Positions 53,745-62,774 of a stretch of 64,000 bases of DNA are shown in pieces. Both the position numbers and the translations under genes were made by a program. Position 1 is the stretch's first letter; every line of letters starts with the position of its first letter. The notes beneath the pieces are model-generated. The model ran no database searches. It saw only the letters and a program-made list of their open reading frames with translations, and was not told the origin of the DNA. This DNA comes from G963691835 sp963691835 (GTDB taxonomy: Bacteria; Pseudomonadota; Alphaproteobacteria; Thalassobaculales; Thalassobaculaceae), in contig OY829383.1 in assembly GCA_963691835.1 (NCBI GenBank), positions 5,084,001 to 5,148,000 of the forward strand. Direction: 5' to 3'.

Positions 53745-54083
53745 ATGACGGAAGTGATAAGGCTCAAGGGTCGGCGTCAGAAAACGCGCGGCCCGTTCTT
53801 CGACAAACGTGAGCTGGGTCAGCTTTTGTCCCTCTACAGCAGCCGGGTGATCAAAGGGGAATGGCGGGATTACGCCATTGATCACCGCGACGACGGCGCT
53901 GTTTTCTCGATCTTCAGGCACACCCACGAGCATCCGCTGTTCGCCATCGCTAAGCGTCAGCAGCGGGGCCAGGCGAAGCCCAACTTCATTCTGTATGAAG
54001 GACCGAGGAAGGTGGCCTCGTCAGCGTCGCTGATGGAGTTGATGTCCCGGTTTGAAAGGCTTCCCCGCCTGGTCTCCGGCTAA
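53745..54083 (+). CDS. DUF2794 domain-containing protein
   Basis: A 112-residue small basic protein matching the alphaproteobacterial DUF2794 family. It has FFDKRELGQLLSLYSSRVIKGEWRDYAID, the middle VFSIFRHTHEHPLFAIAKRQ and the final FILYEGPRKVASSASL. Function is unknown. GGGAGG lies before the ATG. It is divergent from the yfgM-like gene by 188 bases. Confidence 0.9.
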   Translation: MTEVIRLKGRRQKTRGPFFDKRELGQLLSLYSSRVIKGEWRDYAIDHRDDGAVFSIFRHTHEHPLFAIAKRQQRGQAKPNFILYEGPRKVASSASLMELMSRFERLPRLVSG

Positions 54084-54260
54084 GGGCGGCACCGGATTCT
54101 CCTTTCGGCAGGAGCGTGTCCGGAGTTGATCGTTTCCTGGATCACACACCACCGACAGCGGATCGCGCGTCGGCCAGATACGCTTCCGCCACGCTTGGTT
54201 GGTACACTCACGAAAATGTTCCTGATATGTTCTCATCTCGATCGGCGGGAGGAGAGCCCC

Positions 54261-54539
54261 ATGGGACGCATGAAGGACCAGGCGATTTCGCGGGAAGCGA
54301 CCAAAGGGCGTCCCGCTGCCCTCTCGGACCTTGCCCGCGCGGGCGTCGGCGTTTTCTGCTGGTGCAACCGCTGCGGCCACAATGCGGAAGCGGCAACAGC
54401 GATGCTGATCGCCGAGTTGGGACCGGATTTCGCCGTGCCCGAGATCGGCAGCCGCATGCGGTGCAGTGCCTGCGGCTCGAAGGATGTGGCAACGCGGCCG
54501 GCCTGGCCCTCCCAGGGCCGGATCACGCGGCACGATTGA
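54261..54539 (+). CDS. small zinc-ribbon-like protein
   Basis: A 92-residue protein with two CxxC pairs: VFCWCNRCGHNAEA and MRCSACGSKDVATRP. The spacing suggests one zinc ribbon, plus a free extra cysteine. There is no DNA-binding or catalytic domain otherwise. GGGAGGAG lies before the ATG. It lies between the DUF2794 and PilZ genes on the same strand, but 223 bases precede the PilZ gene. Function is unknown. Confidence 0.75.
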   Translation: MGRMKDQAISREATKGRPAALSDLARAGVGVFCWCNRCGHNAEAATAMLIAELGPDFAVPEIGSRMRCSACGSKDVATRPAWPSQGRITRHD

Positions 54540-54762
54540 CCCGGCGGCACGATATGCCGGGCGGCGGGCCGGCCGGGCGGCCGTGTTTTCGAGGCCAGAT
54601 TCCCGGCGACTCGGCGGAATCCCAACGGATGCCTTTGGGCGAACCCGATGGCATGCGGTTTGCTGGCAATGCTGCGACAGTCGAGAACCGTACCGAAGGG
54701 CGACGCGCCACAGAGGCCCCCGGGCCGAAAGGGTCAACGCTCTCGATATCGGAGGAACCAGT

Positions 54763-55182
54763 ATGAAACCAGCCCTGGACACGCGCTCGCATGCGACCGA
54801 ACAGGCCGCCAATGACGACAATGCGGAAACGACGGGGTTGAAGGGTGACACTGGAACCGGAGCCGAGCGCCGGCGCGATCCCCGCATTGTGGCACCGATG
54901 ACGGTCATCATCGGCGATGTGCCCTACGGCATCCGGAACTGGAGCCTCGGCGGCGTGAAACTGGATTGCTATGCCGCTGGCTTGGGGCCAAGTGACCGGA
55001 CACCGCTTCTGATCCTGCTTCCGACAGCCGGGCCCGCATCACGACTCGCCGCGAATGCAGAGGTTCACAGGATGACATCAACCGACCGAACCACAGTGCT
55101 CCGGTTCGATACACTCGATGCGCTCGCCATTCGGGCGCTGAACAGGTATTTCTTCGAACGGGCGGCGAACGACAGGATATGA
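54763..55182 (+). CDS. PilZ domain protein
   Basis: A 139-residue protein with a PilZ domain after a 35-residue polar leader. The c-di-GMP-binding motifs are visible: RRRDPRI near residue 37 and NWSLGGVKL near residue 59, matching RxxxR and (D/N)xSxxG. It probably binds c-di-GMP and controls motility or surface behaviour. GGAGG lies seven bases before the ATG. Its TGA overlaps the ATG of the next gene by four bases, so the two products are probably made together. Confidence 0.8.
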   Translation: MKPALDTRSHATEQAANDDNAETTGLKGDTGTGAERRRDPRIVAPMTVIIGDVPYGIRNWSLGGVKLDCYAAGLGPSDRTPLLILLPTAGPASRLAANAEVHRMTSTDRTTVLRFDTLDALAIRALNRYFFERAANDRI

Positions 55183-55796
55183 GCAGTCGGGTACAGGTCA
55201 GCATGACGCACAGACGCGGCGCGGACAGTCTCCAAACATTTAGCGACAGCAAGGCGCGCGATCCGTTCTCTCCCCCGGAGGAGGAACGGGAGAAGCCCTC
55301 TCTGTCCGCCTTCCCAAGCCTGAAGATCCGGAAGCCGGAAGAGCGGGCCAAGGAAATCGTCGACCACCTGAAGGACATCATTCTCAATCCTGGCCGGGTC
55401 GACGGCTCCACCGGCATGTCCTACTCGGACTGGTCCAAGACCGCCCGGATCGAGATCACGCAAGCCATCCGGGACGCAGAAGCCAGCATCGCCTTCAAGG
55501 AGATGATGTCAGCCCACCGGATTGGCGGCCTCTGTGTGCGCATCGCCTTCCTGCTGCTCGCCTCGGTCGCGTCGTTTGTGGCCTTCTGGTACGGCATCGT
55601 CTTTATCTGGCAGACATACGGCTACCTTTGGGGCATCTCCGCCACGCTATCGTCGGCTGGACTGTCCATCGCGTTCGTGTTCGCCGGCCTCGTTTGGGGC
55701 TCGGAAGAGGACGACGACAAGAAACGCGAAGTGGAAGACCGGTATGCGGACCCGGACGCGATCCGCGATCCGTTTCGCCCTACAGGCCGACGCTGA
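55179..55796 (+). CDS. two-helix membrane protein coupled to the PilZ gene
   Basis: A 205-residue protein with a long cytoplasmic N-terminal part containing a helical segment (EERAKEIVDHLKDIILNP), then two hydrophobic helices (LCVRIAFLLLASVASFVAF and a second ending GLSIAFVFAGLVWG) and an acidic tail. I do not recognise the family. Its start overlaps the PilZ stop (ATGA). It may be the membrane target of that c-di-GMP receptor, which is inferred from coupling alone. Confidence 0.8.
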   Translation: MSSRVQVSMTHRRGADSLQTFSDSKARDPFSPPEEEREKPSLSAFPSLKIRKPEERAKEIVDHLKDIILNPGRVDGSTGMSYSDWSKTARIEITQAIRDAEASIAFKEMMSAHRIGGLCVRIAFLLLASVASFVAFWYGIVFIWQTYGYLWGISATLSSAGLSIAFVFAGLVWGSEEDDDKKREVEDRYADPDAIRDPFRPTGRR

Positions 55797-55922
55797 CCGT
55801 CCCTCCCAATCGTTGATCTCACGCAAAAGCTCCGGCTCCGCATTGATGCGGACTTTTGGCTTGCGGACACGCGCCCCCCGCTTGCTATCGTCACGTCATC
55901 AAGAAACGCGGGGGAATGCGGG

Positions 55923-56699
55923 ATGAAGCTGGACCTGTCCGGAAAGCGCGCGCTGATCACGGCCGCCGGGGGCGGCATCGGCCGGAAAACGGCGGAAATG
56001 TTCGTGGACGCGGGCGCCAGCGTCTTCATGTGCGACATCGACGGCGACCGGGTCGAGGATGCCCGGGCCAAGGTCGACCGGTTGGACGGGATCGTTGCGG
56101 ACGTCAGCGACCCGACCGCCATCGAAGTCCTGTTCGACCGCGCGGTCGGGCACCTGGGCGGCCTCGACATCCTCGTCAACAACGCGGGAACCGCCGGACC
56201 GACCCTGCCGGTCGAAGAGGTTCCGCTGGACGACTGGCAGAAGTGCCTCGACATCAACCTGACAAGCACCTTCCTGGCGACGCAGCTTGCAGTTCCCCAC
56301 CTCACGGAGGCGGGTGGCGGATCCATCGTGAACCTGTCCTCAGCCGCGGGTAAATTCGGCTTCCCCCTCCGCTCGCCGTACTCGGCGGCCAAATGGGCCA
56401 TCGTCGGCTTCACGCGAACGATTGCGCTGGAACTCGGCCCCAAGGGGATCCGTTGTAACTGCATCCAACCAGGTGCCGTCGAAGGAGAGCGGATCGACCG
56501 TGTGATCAAGGCGAAGGCCGAGGCATCCGGCATATCCGAGAACCAGATGCGGGACGAATTGGTCTCCATCACCGCACTCCAGTCCTTTGTCGGCGCGACG
56601 GACATCGCGTCGATGATCCTGTTCCTCTGCTCCGACGCGGGCTCCAGGATTTCCGGTCAGGCGTTGAGCGTGGACGCGGGTCTCGAAGGGCTGGCGTAG
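55923..56699 (+). CDS. SDR family oxidoreductase
   Basis: A 258-residue short-chain dehydrogenase. Motifs are ITAAGGGIGRKTAEMF (slightly altered from TGxxxGxG), the DID after the second strand (MCDIDGDR, suggesting NAD), NNAGTAGP, Ser in VNLSSAAG, SPYSAAKWA with the Tyr-Lys pair and the C-terminal SGQALSVDAGLEG. Family size is normal. GGGGGAA lies before the ATG. The EamA gene follows after 48 bases on the same strand. The substrate is unknown. Confidence 0.88.
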   Translation: MKLDLSGKRALITAAGGGIGRKTAEMFVDAGASVFMCDIDGDRVEDARAKVDRLDGIVADVSDPTAIEVLFDRAVGHLGGLDILVNNAGTAGPTLPVEEVPLDDWQKCLDINLTSTFLATQLAVPHLTEAGGGSIVNLSSAAGKFGFPLRSPYSAAKWAIVGFTRTIALELGPKGIRCNCIQPGAVEGERIDRVIKAKAEASGISENQMRDELVSITALQSFVGATDIASMILFLCSDAGSRISGQALSVDAGLEGLA

Positions 56700-56747
56700 T
56701 CCGAACTCGGCGGACGTTGGGAGCAGGGTGATGACCTCGATGACAGG

Positions 56748-57644
56748 ATGACGCGGAACCTACAGGGCGCGCTCTGGATCCTCTTGTCCTGTCTTGCCGC
56801 AACGGTGATGACCACGGCGGTCAAACTGTCGGCCGAGGCGATCGCCTCCCCTCAGATCGTTTTCCTGCGGTGCCTGATCAGTCTCGGCCTTTTTCTGCCG
56901 TTCCTGATCTGGCAGGGCCTTGGCGTCCTGAAAAGCCGGCACCGGGGGCGGCACCTGCTACGGGCCTTCCTTGGCGCGGTGGCGATGAATGCGGGCTTTC
57001 ATTCCCTGGCCCATTTGCCGCTAACCACCGCCTCCGTTCTCTTCTTCTCCACGCCGCTGTTCCTGACAGCCCTGGCCATCCCGATGCTGGGGGAGACCGT
57101 GGGATGGCGGCGCTGGGGGGCGACACTGTTCGGGTTCGCGGGGATCGTCGTGGTGATGCGGCCGGATGTGGGTGAGGTCCACTACGCGATGGGGCTGGCA
57201 CTTGTGAGTGCGGGACTGTTCGCGGTGATGCTGCTGATGGGCAAGCAGCTCTCGCGCGAGGACCCGCCCGCCACGCTGATGACCTACTTCATCGGCATGA
57301 CGGTTCTGGTCACTTTCCCGCCCGCCGTGCCGGTATGGACATGGCCGGAGGAAGCCATGTGGGGCATCCTCTTTCTGGTGGGTCTCGGCGCCACGCTGCG
57401 GGTGTATTTCGATATCAAGGCCTACGCCATCGCCGAGGCGAGTGCGATCGCACCCTTCCAATATATCCGGCTCATCACCATCGCGATTGCGGGCTACGTC
57501 GTCTTTGGTGAGATACCCGATGGCCCAACAGTCGTCGGCGCGCTGATGATCATTGGAAGCTCCGTCTACATCGCCCAACGTGAGGCACGCCTCAACCGGG
57601 ATACAGGCGGCAACAAAGGCGCGGCGACCGGGGGCGACGGGTAG
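56748..57644 (+). CDS. EamA/DMT family transporter
   Basis: A 298-residue inner-membrane protein with about ten helices in two EamA repeats. Landmarks are the opening LQGALWILLSCLAATVMTT, the PMLGETVGWRRWG motif ending the first repeat and YVVFGEIPDGPTVVGALMIIGSSVYI near the end. It is a paralogue of the gene at 7.1 kb (same LGETVGWRR motif). It follows the SDR gene after 48 bases. The substrate is unknown. Confidence 0.88.
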   Translation: MTRNLQGALWILLSCLAATVMTTAVKLSAEAIASPQIVFLRCLISLGLFLPFLIWQGLGVLKSRHRGRHLLRAFLGAVAMNAGFHSLAHLPLTTASVLFFSTPLFLTALAIPMLGETVGWRRWGATLFGFAGIVVVMRPDVGEVHYAMGLALVSAGLFAVMLLMGKQLSREDPPATLMTYFIGMTVLVTFPPAVPVWTWPEEAMWGILFLVGLGATLRVYFDIKAYAIAEASAIAPFQYIRLITIAIAGYVVFGEIPDGPTVVGALMIIGSSVYIAQREARLNRDTGGNKGAATGGDG

Positions 57645-57711
57645 ATCGTGCTACGGTGACAGACCTGAGCAGGCGGCCGTTCCCTGGCGCCACATGCTGA
57701 GGAGGGATGTG

Positions 57712-58620
57712 ATGCTGTCGACCAACCTGTCCCGGATACCCCTTCTACTGATCCTGGCCTGCACCCTCTCCGTCAACGCGCCAGCGGCCGCACAGAGCAC
57801 CACGACGGTCCAGGCCTTTCTGGATCGCCTCGATCGCGTCCGGGCGACCGCATCCATTCCGCTCCTCAGGCAGGATCCTGCCCTTGCGACCGTCGCCAGT
57901 GATCTAGCGTCGGGCATTGCCGCAGGCGCCATCAGTCTGACCGACCCGACGGCCAACACTAACGTCATCGAACGAGCGGCGGGCAGAGGGTACGCGGCCC
58001 GGGCACTTTCCGTGCTGCTGGCAGCGGGTGCGCGCACGGACGAGGCTGCCATGTCCGAATGGCTCTCGTCGGAGGGCAATGCGGCGTCGCTTCTATCAAC
58101 CCGGTTCCAGCACATCGGTGTTGTCCGTGTGGACGTTGCCGTGCCGACCCCGAACGGCAGCGCCCAGCCCCTCTGGATCGCCATTCTGGGGGAACCCTTG
58201 GAGCAGCCCGTCGCGGACGCGGCACCGAGGTTGCTTGACGCTGTCATTGCCCACCGGCGCGGTCGTGGCCTCCCCCCGCTGTCACGACATCCGGTGCTGG
58301 ACCGGGTCGCCAACGCACATGCCGCCGACCTTGCCCGGCGAAACACGCTCGACCACTTGGACGGGCGCGGACGGGATCTGCGCGCCCGGCTCGATACTGC
58401 GGGCTACCCGATCGCGCTGGCCGTGGAGAACCTGGCAGCCGGGCGATCAGATCCAAGAGACGTGGTGGCGGCATGGGCCGCGAGCGACGGCCACCGGCGC
58501 AATCTCGGTCTCAGCGACGTCACGCAAGCGGGGATCGGCTATGTTCCGAACGCCCTGCGGCGGAATGGGGTTCTTATGCCGGATATCTGGGTGCTGATTC
58601 TGGCCCGTCCGAGCCGGTAG
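57712..58620 (+). CDS. secreted CAP-domain (SCP-like) protein
   Basis: A 302-residue protein with a signal peptide (hydrophobic LLLILACTLSV, cleavage near APAAAQ). The C-terminal half is a bacterial CAP domain: HPVLDRVANAHAADLA, the histidine-aspartate region NTLDHLDGRGRDLRARLD, ENLAAG and AWAASDGHRRNL. The first half (residues 30-150) seems a diverged repeat of the same helical sandwich. CAP proteins act outside the cytoplasm; bacterial roles are mostly unknown. GGAGGG lies five bases before the ATG at 57712. Confidence 0.85.
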   Translation: MLSTNLSRIPLLLILACTLSVNAPAAAQSTTTVQAFLDRLDRVRATASIPLLRQDPALATVASDLASGIAAGAISLTDPTANTNVIERAAGRGYAARALSVLLAAGARTDEAAMSEWLSSEGNAASLLSTRFQHIGVVRVDVAVPTPNGSAQPLWIAILGEPLEQPVADAAPRLLDAVIAHRRGRGLPPLSRHPVLDRVANAHAADLARRNTLDHLDGRGRDLRARLDTAGYPIALAVENLAAGRSDPRDVVAAWAASDGHRRNLGLSDVTQAGIGYVPNALRRNGVLMPDIWVLILARPSR

Positions 58621-58645
58621 GCGTCCGACACGTCCAGACCGGTCG

Positions 58646-59593
58646 CTATCGAGTCCGAGACGCCGCCGCCTCGTCCAGGCGGGCGATCCCCTCCGCCAAC
58701 CAAGCCAGAAGCGGCGTCCGGTCTACCGAGGTTGCAACACGGACTGCATCGGGCTCGGAAGACTGACACGGTGTCACCACGCTGCGCCCGAAACTGGGCC
58801 CGGGTGCCACATCAATGTCCACCCGCGCCCAAATCACCTCGAACCACTCCGGGTGCACTGTCCACGCGAGGGCGACGACGTCGTGGAGGGCGCCGCTCGC
58901 CTCCATGTATGGCGCAAGCATCGCCGCCGTCGCCGCGGAAACCGGGCCGGGACGGTTCGAGACCATTCTGATCCACTCAGGATCGGCACGAACCGTCCGG
59001 GTCACATCCAAACCAACCATCAGCACAGGCAGCCCACTGCCCATGACAATGCTGGCAGCATGGGGGTCGACATGGAAATTGAACTCGGCCGCCGGCGTGA
59101 CGTTGCCGTGATCCGCAGATCCGCCCATCACAACGAGATCCTCCAGCCCACCGTTGACCGGCGTACCCGAAACGATGGCAAGCGCGACGTTGGTCAGCGG
59201 ACCGACGGCCACGAGCGTCGTCTGGCGGGAGGTGTCGTCAAGGTTTGTGCGAATACGATCAACGGCGTGCCCAACCTCCAGCGGGCGAACCGGTTCCGCC
59301 AATGCGAGCCCGCCAAGCCCGTTGTCCCCGTGGATATTTGAGGCATCGATACCCGGCGCCAGGATGGGACGGCCGCAACCGCTGTAGACCGGAACGTCAT
59401 CGGCGCCGGCCAGATGAAGAAGACCCCTTGCATTGCGCGTGGTTCCATCCAGCGAGACATTGCCCGCGACCGTGGTGACGGCTTGCAGATCGAGCCGTTC
59501 CTGTTCCGCGACCGCCGCGAACAACGCAAGCGCATCATCAATCCCCGGATCACAATCCAGAAAGACTTCCCGGCGTCTGATCTCTGCGGACAC
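58646..59593 (-). CDS. nucleoside hydrolase (inosine-uridine-preferring type)
   Basis: A 315-residue enzyme of the nucleoside hydrolase family. The calcium-binding signature DCDPGIDDALAL is near the N-terminus, and NVSLDGTTRNA, VAVGPLTNVALAI and EFNFHVDPHAA follow in the family order. It cleaves ribonucleosides to base and ribose for salvage. The start is a GTG with AGGAG about 12 bases upstream. It stands alone, convergent with the CAP gene and divergent from the DUF3126 gene. Confidence 0.9.
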   Translation of the reverse strand: MSAEIRRREVFLDCDPGIDDALALFAAVAEQERLDLQAVTTVAGNVSLDGTTRNARGLLHLAGADDVPVYSGCGRPILAPGIDASNIHGDNGLGGLALAEPVRPLEVGHAVDRIRTNLDDTSRQTTLVAVGPLTNVALAIVSGTPVNGGLEDLVVMGGSADHGNVTPAAEFNFHVDPHAASIVMGSGLPVLMVGLDVTRTVRADPEWIRMVSNRPGPVSAATAAMLAPYMEASGALHDVVALAWTVHPEWFEVIWARVDIDVAPGPSFGRSVVTPCQSSEPDAVRVATSVDRTPLLAWLAEGIARLDEAAASRTR

Positions 59594-59682
59594 GGCGATG
59601 CGCGCTCCTGGTCGCGGGGCCGGGGTTGCGTGCGGCCGTCCATCACTTTATGTCGTGTGCGCCACGATTGGGAGAGCGCGTG

Positions 59683-59892
59683 ATGACCGAGGAAGAGATT
59701 CGCAAGGTGGAGACCTATCTCCGCCAGACATTCGGCAACAAGTCGATCTCGGTGAAAGCGCGGGCGCGTAAGGATGACTCGGTTGAAGTCCTCATCGACG
59801 ACGAGTTCATCGGCGTGATCTTCAAGGACGACGAAGATGACGATTTATCCTATGATTTTCACATGACCATTTTGGGGATGGATCTTCCATAA
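59683..59892 (+). CDS. DUF3126 family protein
   Basis: A 69-residue small acidic protein of the alphaproteobacterial DUF3126 family: EIRKVETYLRQTFGNKSISVKARARK, then VEVLIDDEFIGVIFKDDEDDDLSYDF and a final MTILGMDLP. Its function is unknown. GGGAGAG lies before the ATG at 59683. It precedes the histidine kinase gene by 51 bases on the same strand. Confidence 0.9.
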   Translation: MTEEEIRKVETYLRQTFGNKSISVKARARKDDSVEVLIDDEFIGVIFKDDEDDDLSYDFHMTILGMDLP

Positions 59893-59943
59893 TCCCAGAG
59901 GGGGGTGCCCGGTGTTGGAACCACAGGCGCCCGGGCGGAGGAG

Positions 59944-62295
59944 ATGGAGAGGAAAGGTCGTCTGAAATCCGGCCGCGTTAGCGCGGATCTGGCTGGATTG
60001 GCGGCTTTTTTGGCGCTGTCATCAATGGTCTTGGGCGGCTGGATTCTCTGGGAAAGAGACCAATCGCAATCCCGGGTTCAAGATCTTTCCCGCCTCGCAG
60101 ACCAGATTTCCGCACGTCTTCAGGAAAGCCTGGATTTCCGGTTCAACAGCCTGGAAATCCTCGCAAAGACCTGGGCCACCAGTGGCGGCCTGACGGAGTC
60201 GCAGTTCAGGGATCGGTCCCTTGAGCTGCAAGACGCGATCGCCGGTTTCGTTGCGTTGAACTGGCTCAACGCGGATGGGGTCGCGACGTGGGTGGTTCCG
60301 CTGGAGCGCAACCGGGCTGTCATCGGCGTTGACCTTACTCAGCACCCCGTCGCGGGCCCCCTCGTCATCGCGGCACGCGACACACAGACCACGACAGTTA
60401 CGCCCTGGATCGAGTTCATCCAGGGTGGCGCCGGTGTGACCAGCTACACGCCGATCGTCGAGGACGGGACGGTCGTCGGGTTCCTGAACGGCGTCTTCGA
60501 CGTCGATCATTTGGCCCGGGAAGTTCTGGGTCTTGATCAGCTTGAGGGCTACGGTGCCTCTTTGTCGACGGAGACGAAGGACCTCTTCGTTTCTTCGGAA
60601 ATTGCCGAGTCGTCGATTGTCGTTCCTCGCGAAATCCAGCTTCCCGGCCGCACCTGGACGTTGAGAGTGCATGGAGAGGTGGAACGCGCCACCGCGCGGG
60701 CCGCCTTGTTTGTGGGAATCCTGACAGCATTGGTTATCGGCTTTCTCGTCCGTTCCATCCGTCGCCACGACACTGCCATGGATGATGCCCGGCACCGGTA
60801 TGCCCAGATCGTCGCAGCGATGTCGGACTGGATCTGGGAAACGGACAAGGACGGCCGGATTATCTACGTATCCGAATCCGCCCCCGACTATGGGCCGAAC
60901 AGCCCCTACATCGGCCTAACCCGGAAGGAGATCGCGGGCGAACGCTACGACGCAGAGCTCTGGCGCCCGTACGATGACGCGTTGCGGTACGGAAAGCCGC
61001 TCGCCCGCTTCGTCTATCGCCCAAACGCGGTTCCGGGAGACGATCGGTCTATCGAATTGAACGGGCATCCGATCTTTGACAACAGTGGCGCGTTGACAGG
61101 CTTCCGGGGAACCGCCGCTGACGTCACGGAACGGGTTCGCCTTGAGCAGGAACTGGAGCGCAACCGCAATCTGCTCTACGCGATCATCGACAAAGCACCG
61201 ATGATGATCTCCGTGAAAGATGAGACCGGCCGGTTCACACTGGCGAACCAGATGATGGCGGAGATGTTCGCCATCGACTCCAACCGTCTCGTGGGAACGA
61301 CCGTATTCGACCTGTTCGACACGGCGACGGCCCGGCAGATCGATCAGCGGGACCAGCGGGTTCGGGAACGCGCGGAGTCGGGACCGATCATTACTTCAAT
61401 TGTCCCGACCGCGTCCGGTGACCGGCACGTCATGTCGACACGGGTGCCGCTGTTTGACACCGAGGGCAACGTCAAGGACCTCGTAAACTTCTCGCTCGAC
61501 ATTACGGATCTGAAGGCGGCCGAAACGCGGCTTCGCGAGGCCAAGGAAGAGGCGGAGGTGGCGAACCGATCGAAGTCTGACTTCCTCGCCAACATGAGCC
61601 ATGAGTTCCGGACCCCGCTGAACGCCATCATGGGTTTCTCTGAGCTAATCACCAGCGAACCGTTCGGACCCGTCAAACCAGAGAAGTACCTGGACTATGT
61701 CCGGGACATTCACGCATCCGGCGGCCATCTGCTGGAGCTCGTGAACGACATTCTGGACATCGCCAAGATCGAGTCGGGAGAGCACGGCATCTTCCCGGAG
61801 TTCCTCAACCTGGAGCAGCTCATGGCATCCGTCGACCGGCTCGTCAGCGGCCAGGCAATGACCCGCCGCGTGACGATCAAGACGTCGGCGGCCGCTGACA
61901 TGCCTCAGCTTTTTGCCGATGCTCGGGCGCTGCGGCAGATCCTGCTCAATCTGATCTCGAACGCGGTCAAGTTCAGCCATGAACAGGGCCTTGTCGAGAT
62001 CCGCGCCGACGTGACGGACAACGGCTGTATCCGGATCCGGGTGATCGATCAGGGTATCGGCATCGCTCCGGATGCCATTCAACCGGTCCTGCAGCCCTTC
62101 ACGCAGGTTGCCGACAGTCAGACCCGGAATCACGAGGGCACGGGTCTTGGCCTGCCCTTGGCCAAGGCGCTTATGGAACTGCACGGCGGCACCCTTATGC
62201 TCGAAAGCACTCTGGGCGCGGGAACCACCGTTCACCTGATCTTCCCCGTCGAACGAACCGCGAAAGAAGGTGATCGGGCCTTTATCGCTCAATAG
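59944..62295 (+). CDS. membrane PAS sensor histidine kinase
   Basis: A 783-residue histidine kinase. A first membrane helix (about residues 16-36) and a second (about 256-275) bracket a CHASE-like periplasmic sensor. Two PAS domains follow, then HisKA with His553 in FLANMSHEFRTPLN, then an HATPase with LLNLISNAVKFS, DQGIGI and GTGLGLPLAKALMELHGG. No receiver domain is attached and no response regulator gene is adjacent. The ATG at 59944 is used; a GTG at 59905 would add 13 residues, and both have purine-rich but close-set ribosome sites. It may sense a periplasmic signal, perhaps for the YtkA-like and peroxidase genes that follow within 40 bases. Confidence 0.9.
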   Translation: MERKGRLKSGRVSADLAGLAAFLALSSMVLGGWILWERDQSQSRVQDLSRLADQISARLQESLDFRFNSLEILAKTWATSGGLTESQFRDRSLELQDAIAGFVALNWLNADGVATWVVPLERNRAVIGVDLTQHPVAGPLVIAARDTQTTTVTPWIEFIQGGAGVTSYTPIVEDGTVVGFLNGVFDVDHLAREVLGLDQLEGYGASLSTETKDLFVSSEIAESSIVVPREIQLPGRTWTLRVHGEVERATARAALFVGILTALVIGFLVRSIRRHDTAMDDARHRYAQIVAAMSDWIWETDKDGRIIYVSESAPDYGPNSPYIGLTRKEIAGERYDAELWRPYDDALRYGKPLARFVYRPNAVPGDDRSIELNGHPIFDNSGALTGFRGTAADVTERVRLEQELERNRNLLYAIIDKAPMMISVKDETGRFTLANQMMAEMFAIDSNRLVGTTVFDLFDTATARQIDQRDQRVRERAESGPIITSIVPTASGDRHVMSTRVPLFDTEGNVKDLVNFSLDITDLKAAETRLREAKEEAEVANRSKSDFLANMSHEFRTPLNAIMGFSELITSEPFGPVKPEKYLDYVRDIHASGGHLLELVNDILDIAKIESGEHGIFPEFLNLEQLMASVDRLVSGQAMTRRVTIKTSAAADMPQLFADARALRQILLNLISNAVKFSHEQGLVEIRADVTDNGCIRIRVIDQGIGIAPDAIQPVLQPFTQVADSQTRNHEGTGLGLPLAKALMELHGGTLMLESTLGAGTTVHLIFPVERTAKEGDRAFIAQ

Positions 62296-62333
62296 CTTCC
62301 GCATGAATGAGACGTTCTCGATCGGCCATCGTC

Positions 62334-62774
62334 ATGACACAGACAGGAATCTCAGTCCGCCTCGTCCGAAGGATCGCGCTGGCCATCGTCGGATTGGTTG
62401 CTCTCGGCTCAACGCCGGCCCATGCGGGCTGTCCAGGGCTGCCGGGTGGCAAGGTGATGACCGCCACCAAAGGCACCCCGGTTAGCGTTCTGCTGCGAAC
62501 AACACCGGAGATGGTTCCCATTGGAGAGCCGTTCACCGCCGAGGTCGCCGTTTGCGCTGACGGAGACGTGGAGATCCAACGCATCGAGGTCGACGCGACA
62601 ATGCCGATGCACCAGCATGGCACGAACTACCGGCCCGAGATCGTTGAGACTGAGCCCGGCCGGTTCGAAGCAAAAGGCATGCTCTTCCATATGCCGGGGC
62701 TGTGGCGGTTCGAAGTGCTCGTCTTTGGAGGCGATCGCCCAGCGATCCTGACACACGACCTGAACGTCGAATGA
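62334..62774 (+). CDS. YtkA-like periplasmic protein
   Basis: A 146-residue secreted protein with a signal peptide (VRLVRRIALAIVGLVALGS, cleavage after AHA). The mature part is an Ig-like beta sandwich with a conserved MPMHQHGTNYRPEI loop, typical of the YtkA/FixH-like family, some of which bind copper or act in cytochrome assembly. ATG 62307 is an alternative start. Its TGA overlaps the ATG of the cytochrome c peroxidase gene by four bases, so it is linked to that enzyme. Confidence 0.8.
   Translation: MTQTGISVRLVRRIALAIVGLVALGSTPAHAGCPGLPGGKVMTATKGTPVSVLLRTTPEMVPIGEPFTAEVAVCADGDVEIQRIEVDATMPMHQHGTNYRPEIVETEPGRFEAKGMLFHMPGLWRFEVLVFGGDRPAILTHDLNVE

Noticed and set aside
54540..54762. An open frame bridging the zinc-ribbon and PilZ genes (part of a 238-residue frame)
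   Set aside because: The extra N-terminal residues are arginine- and glycine-rich and unconserved-looking, and GGAGG right before 54763 marks the PilZ start. A short GC-rich repeat followed by TGTTTT near 54570-54590 was too weak to call a terminator.
60022..60795. Minus-strand 257-residue frame in the histidine kinase gene
   Set aside because: Antisense shadow; the plus strand encodes the sensor region with its membrane helices.
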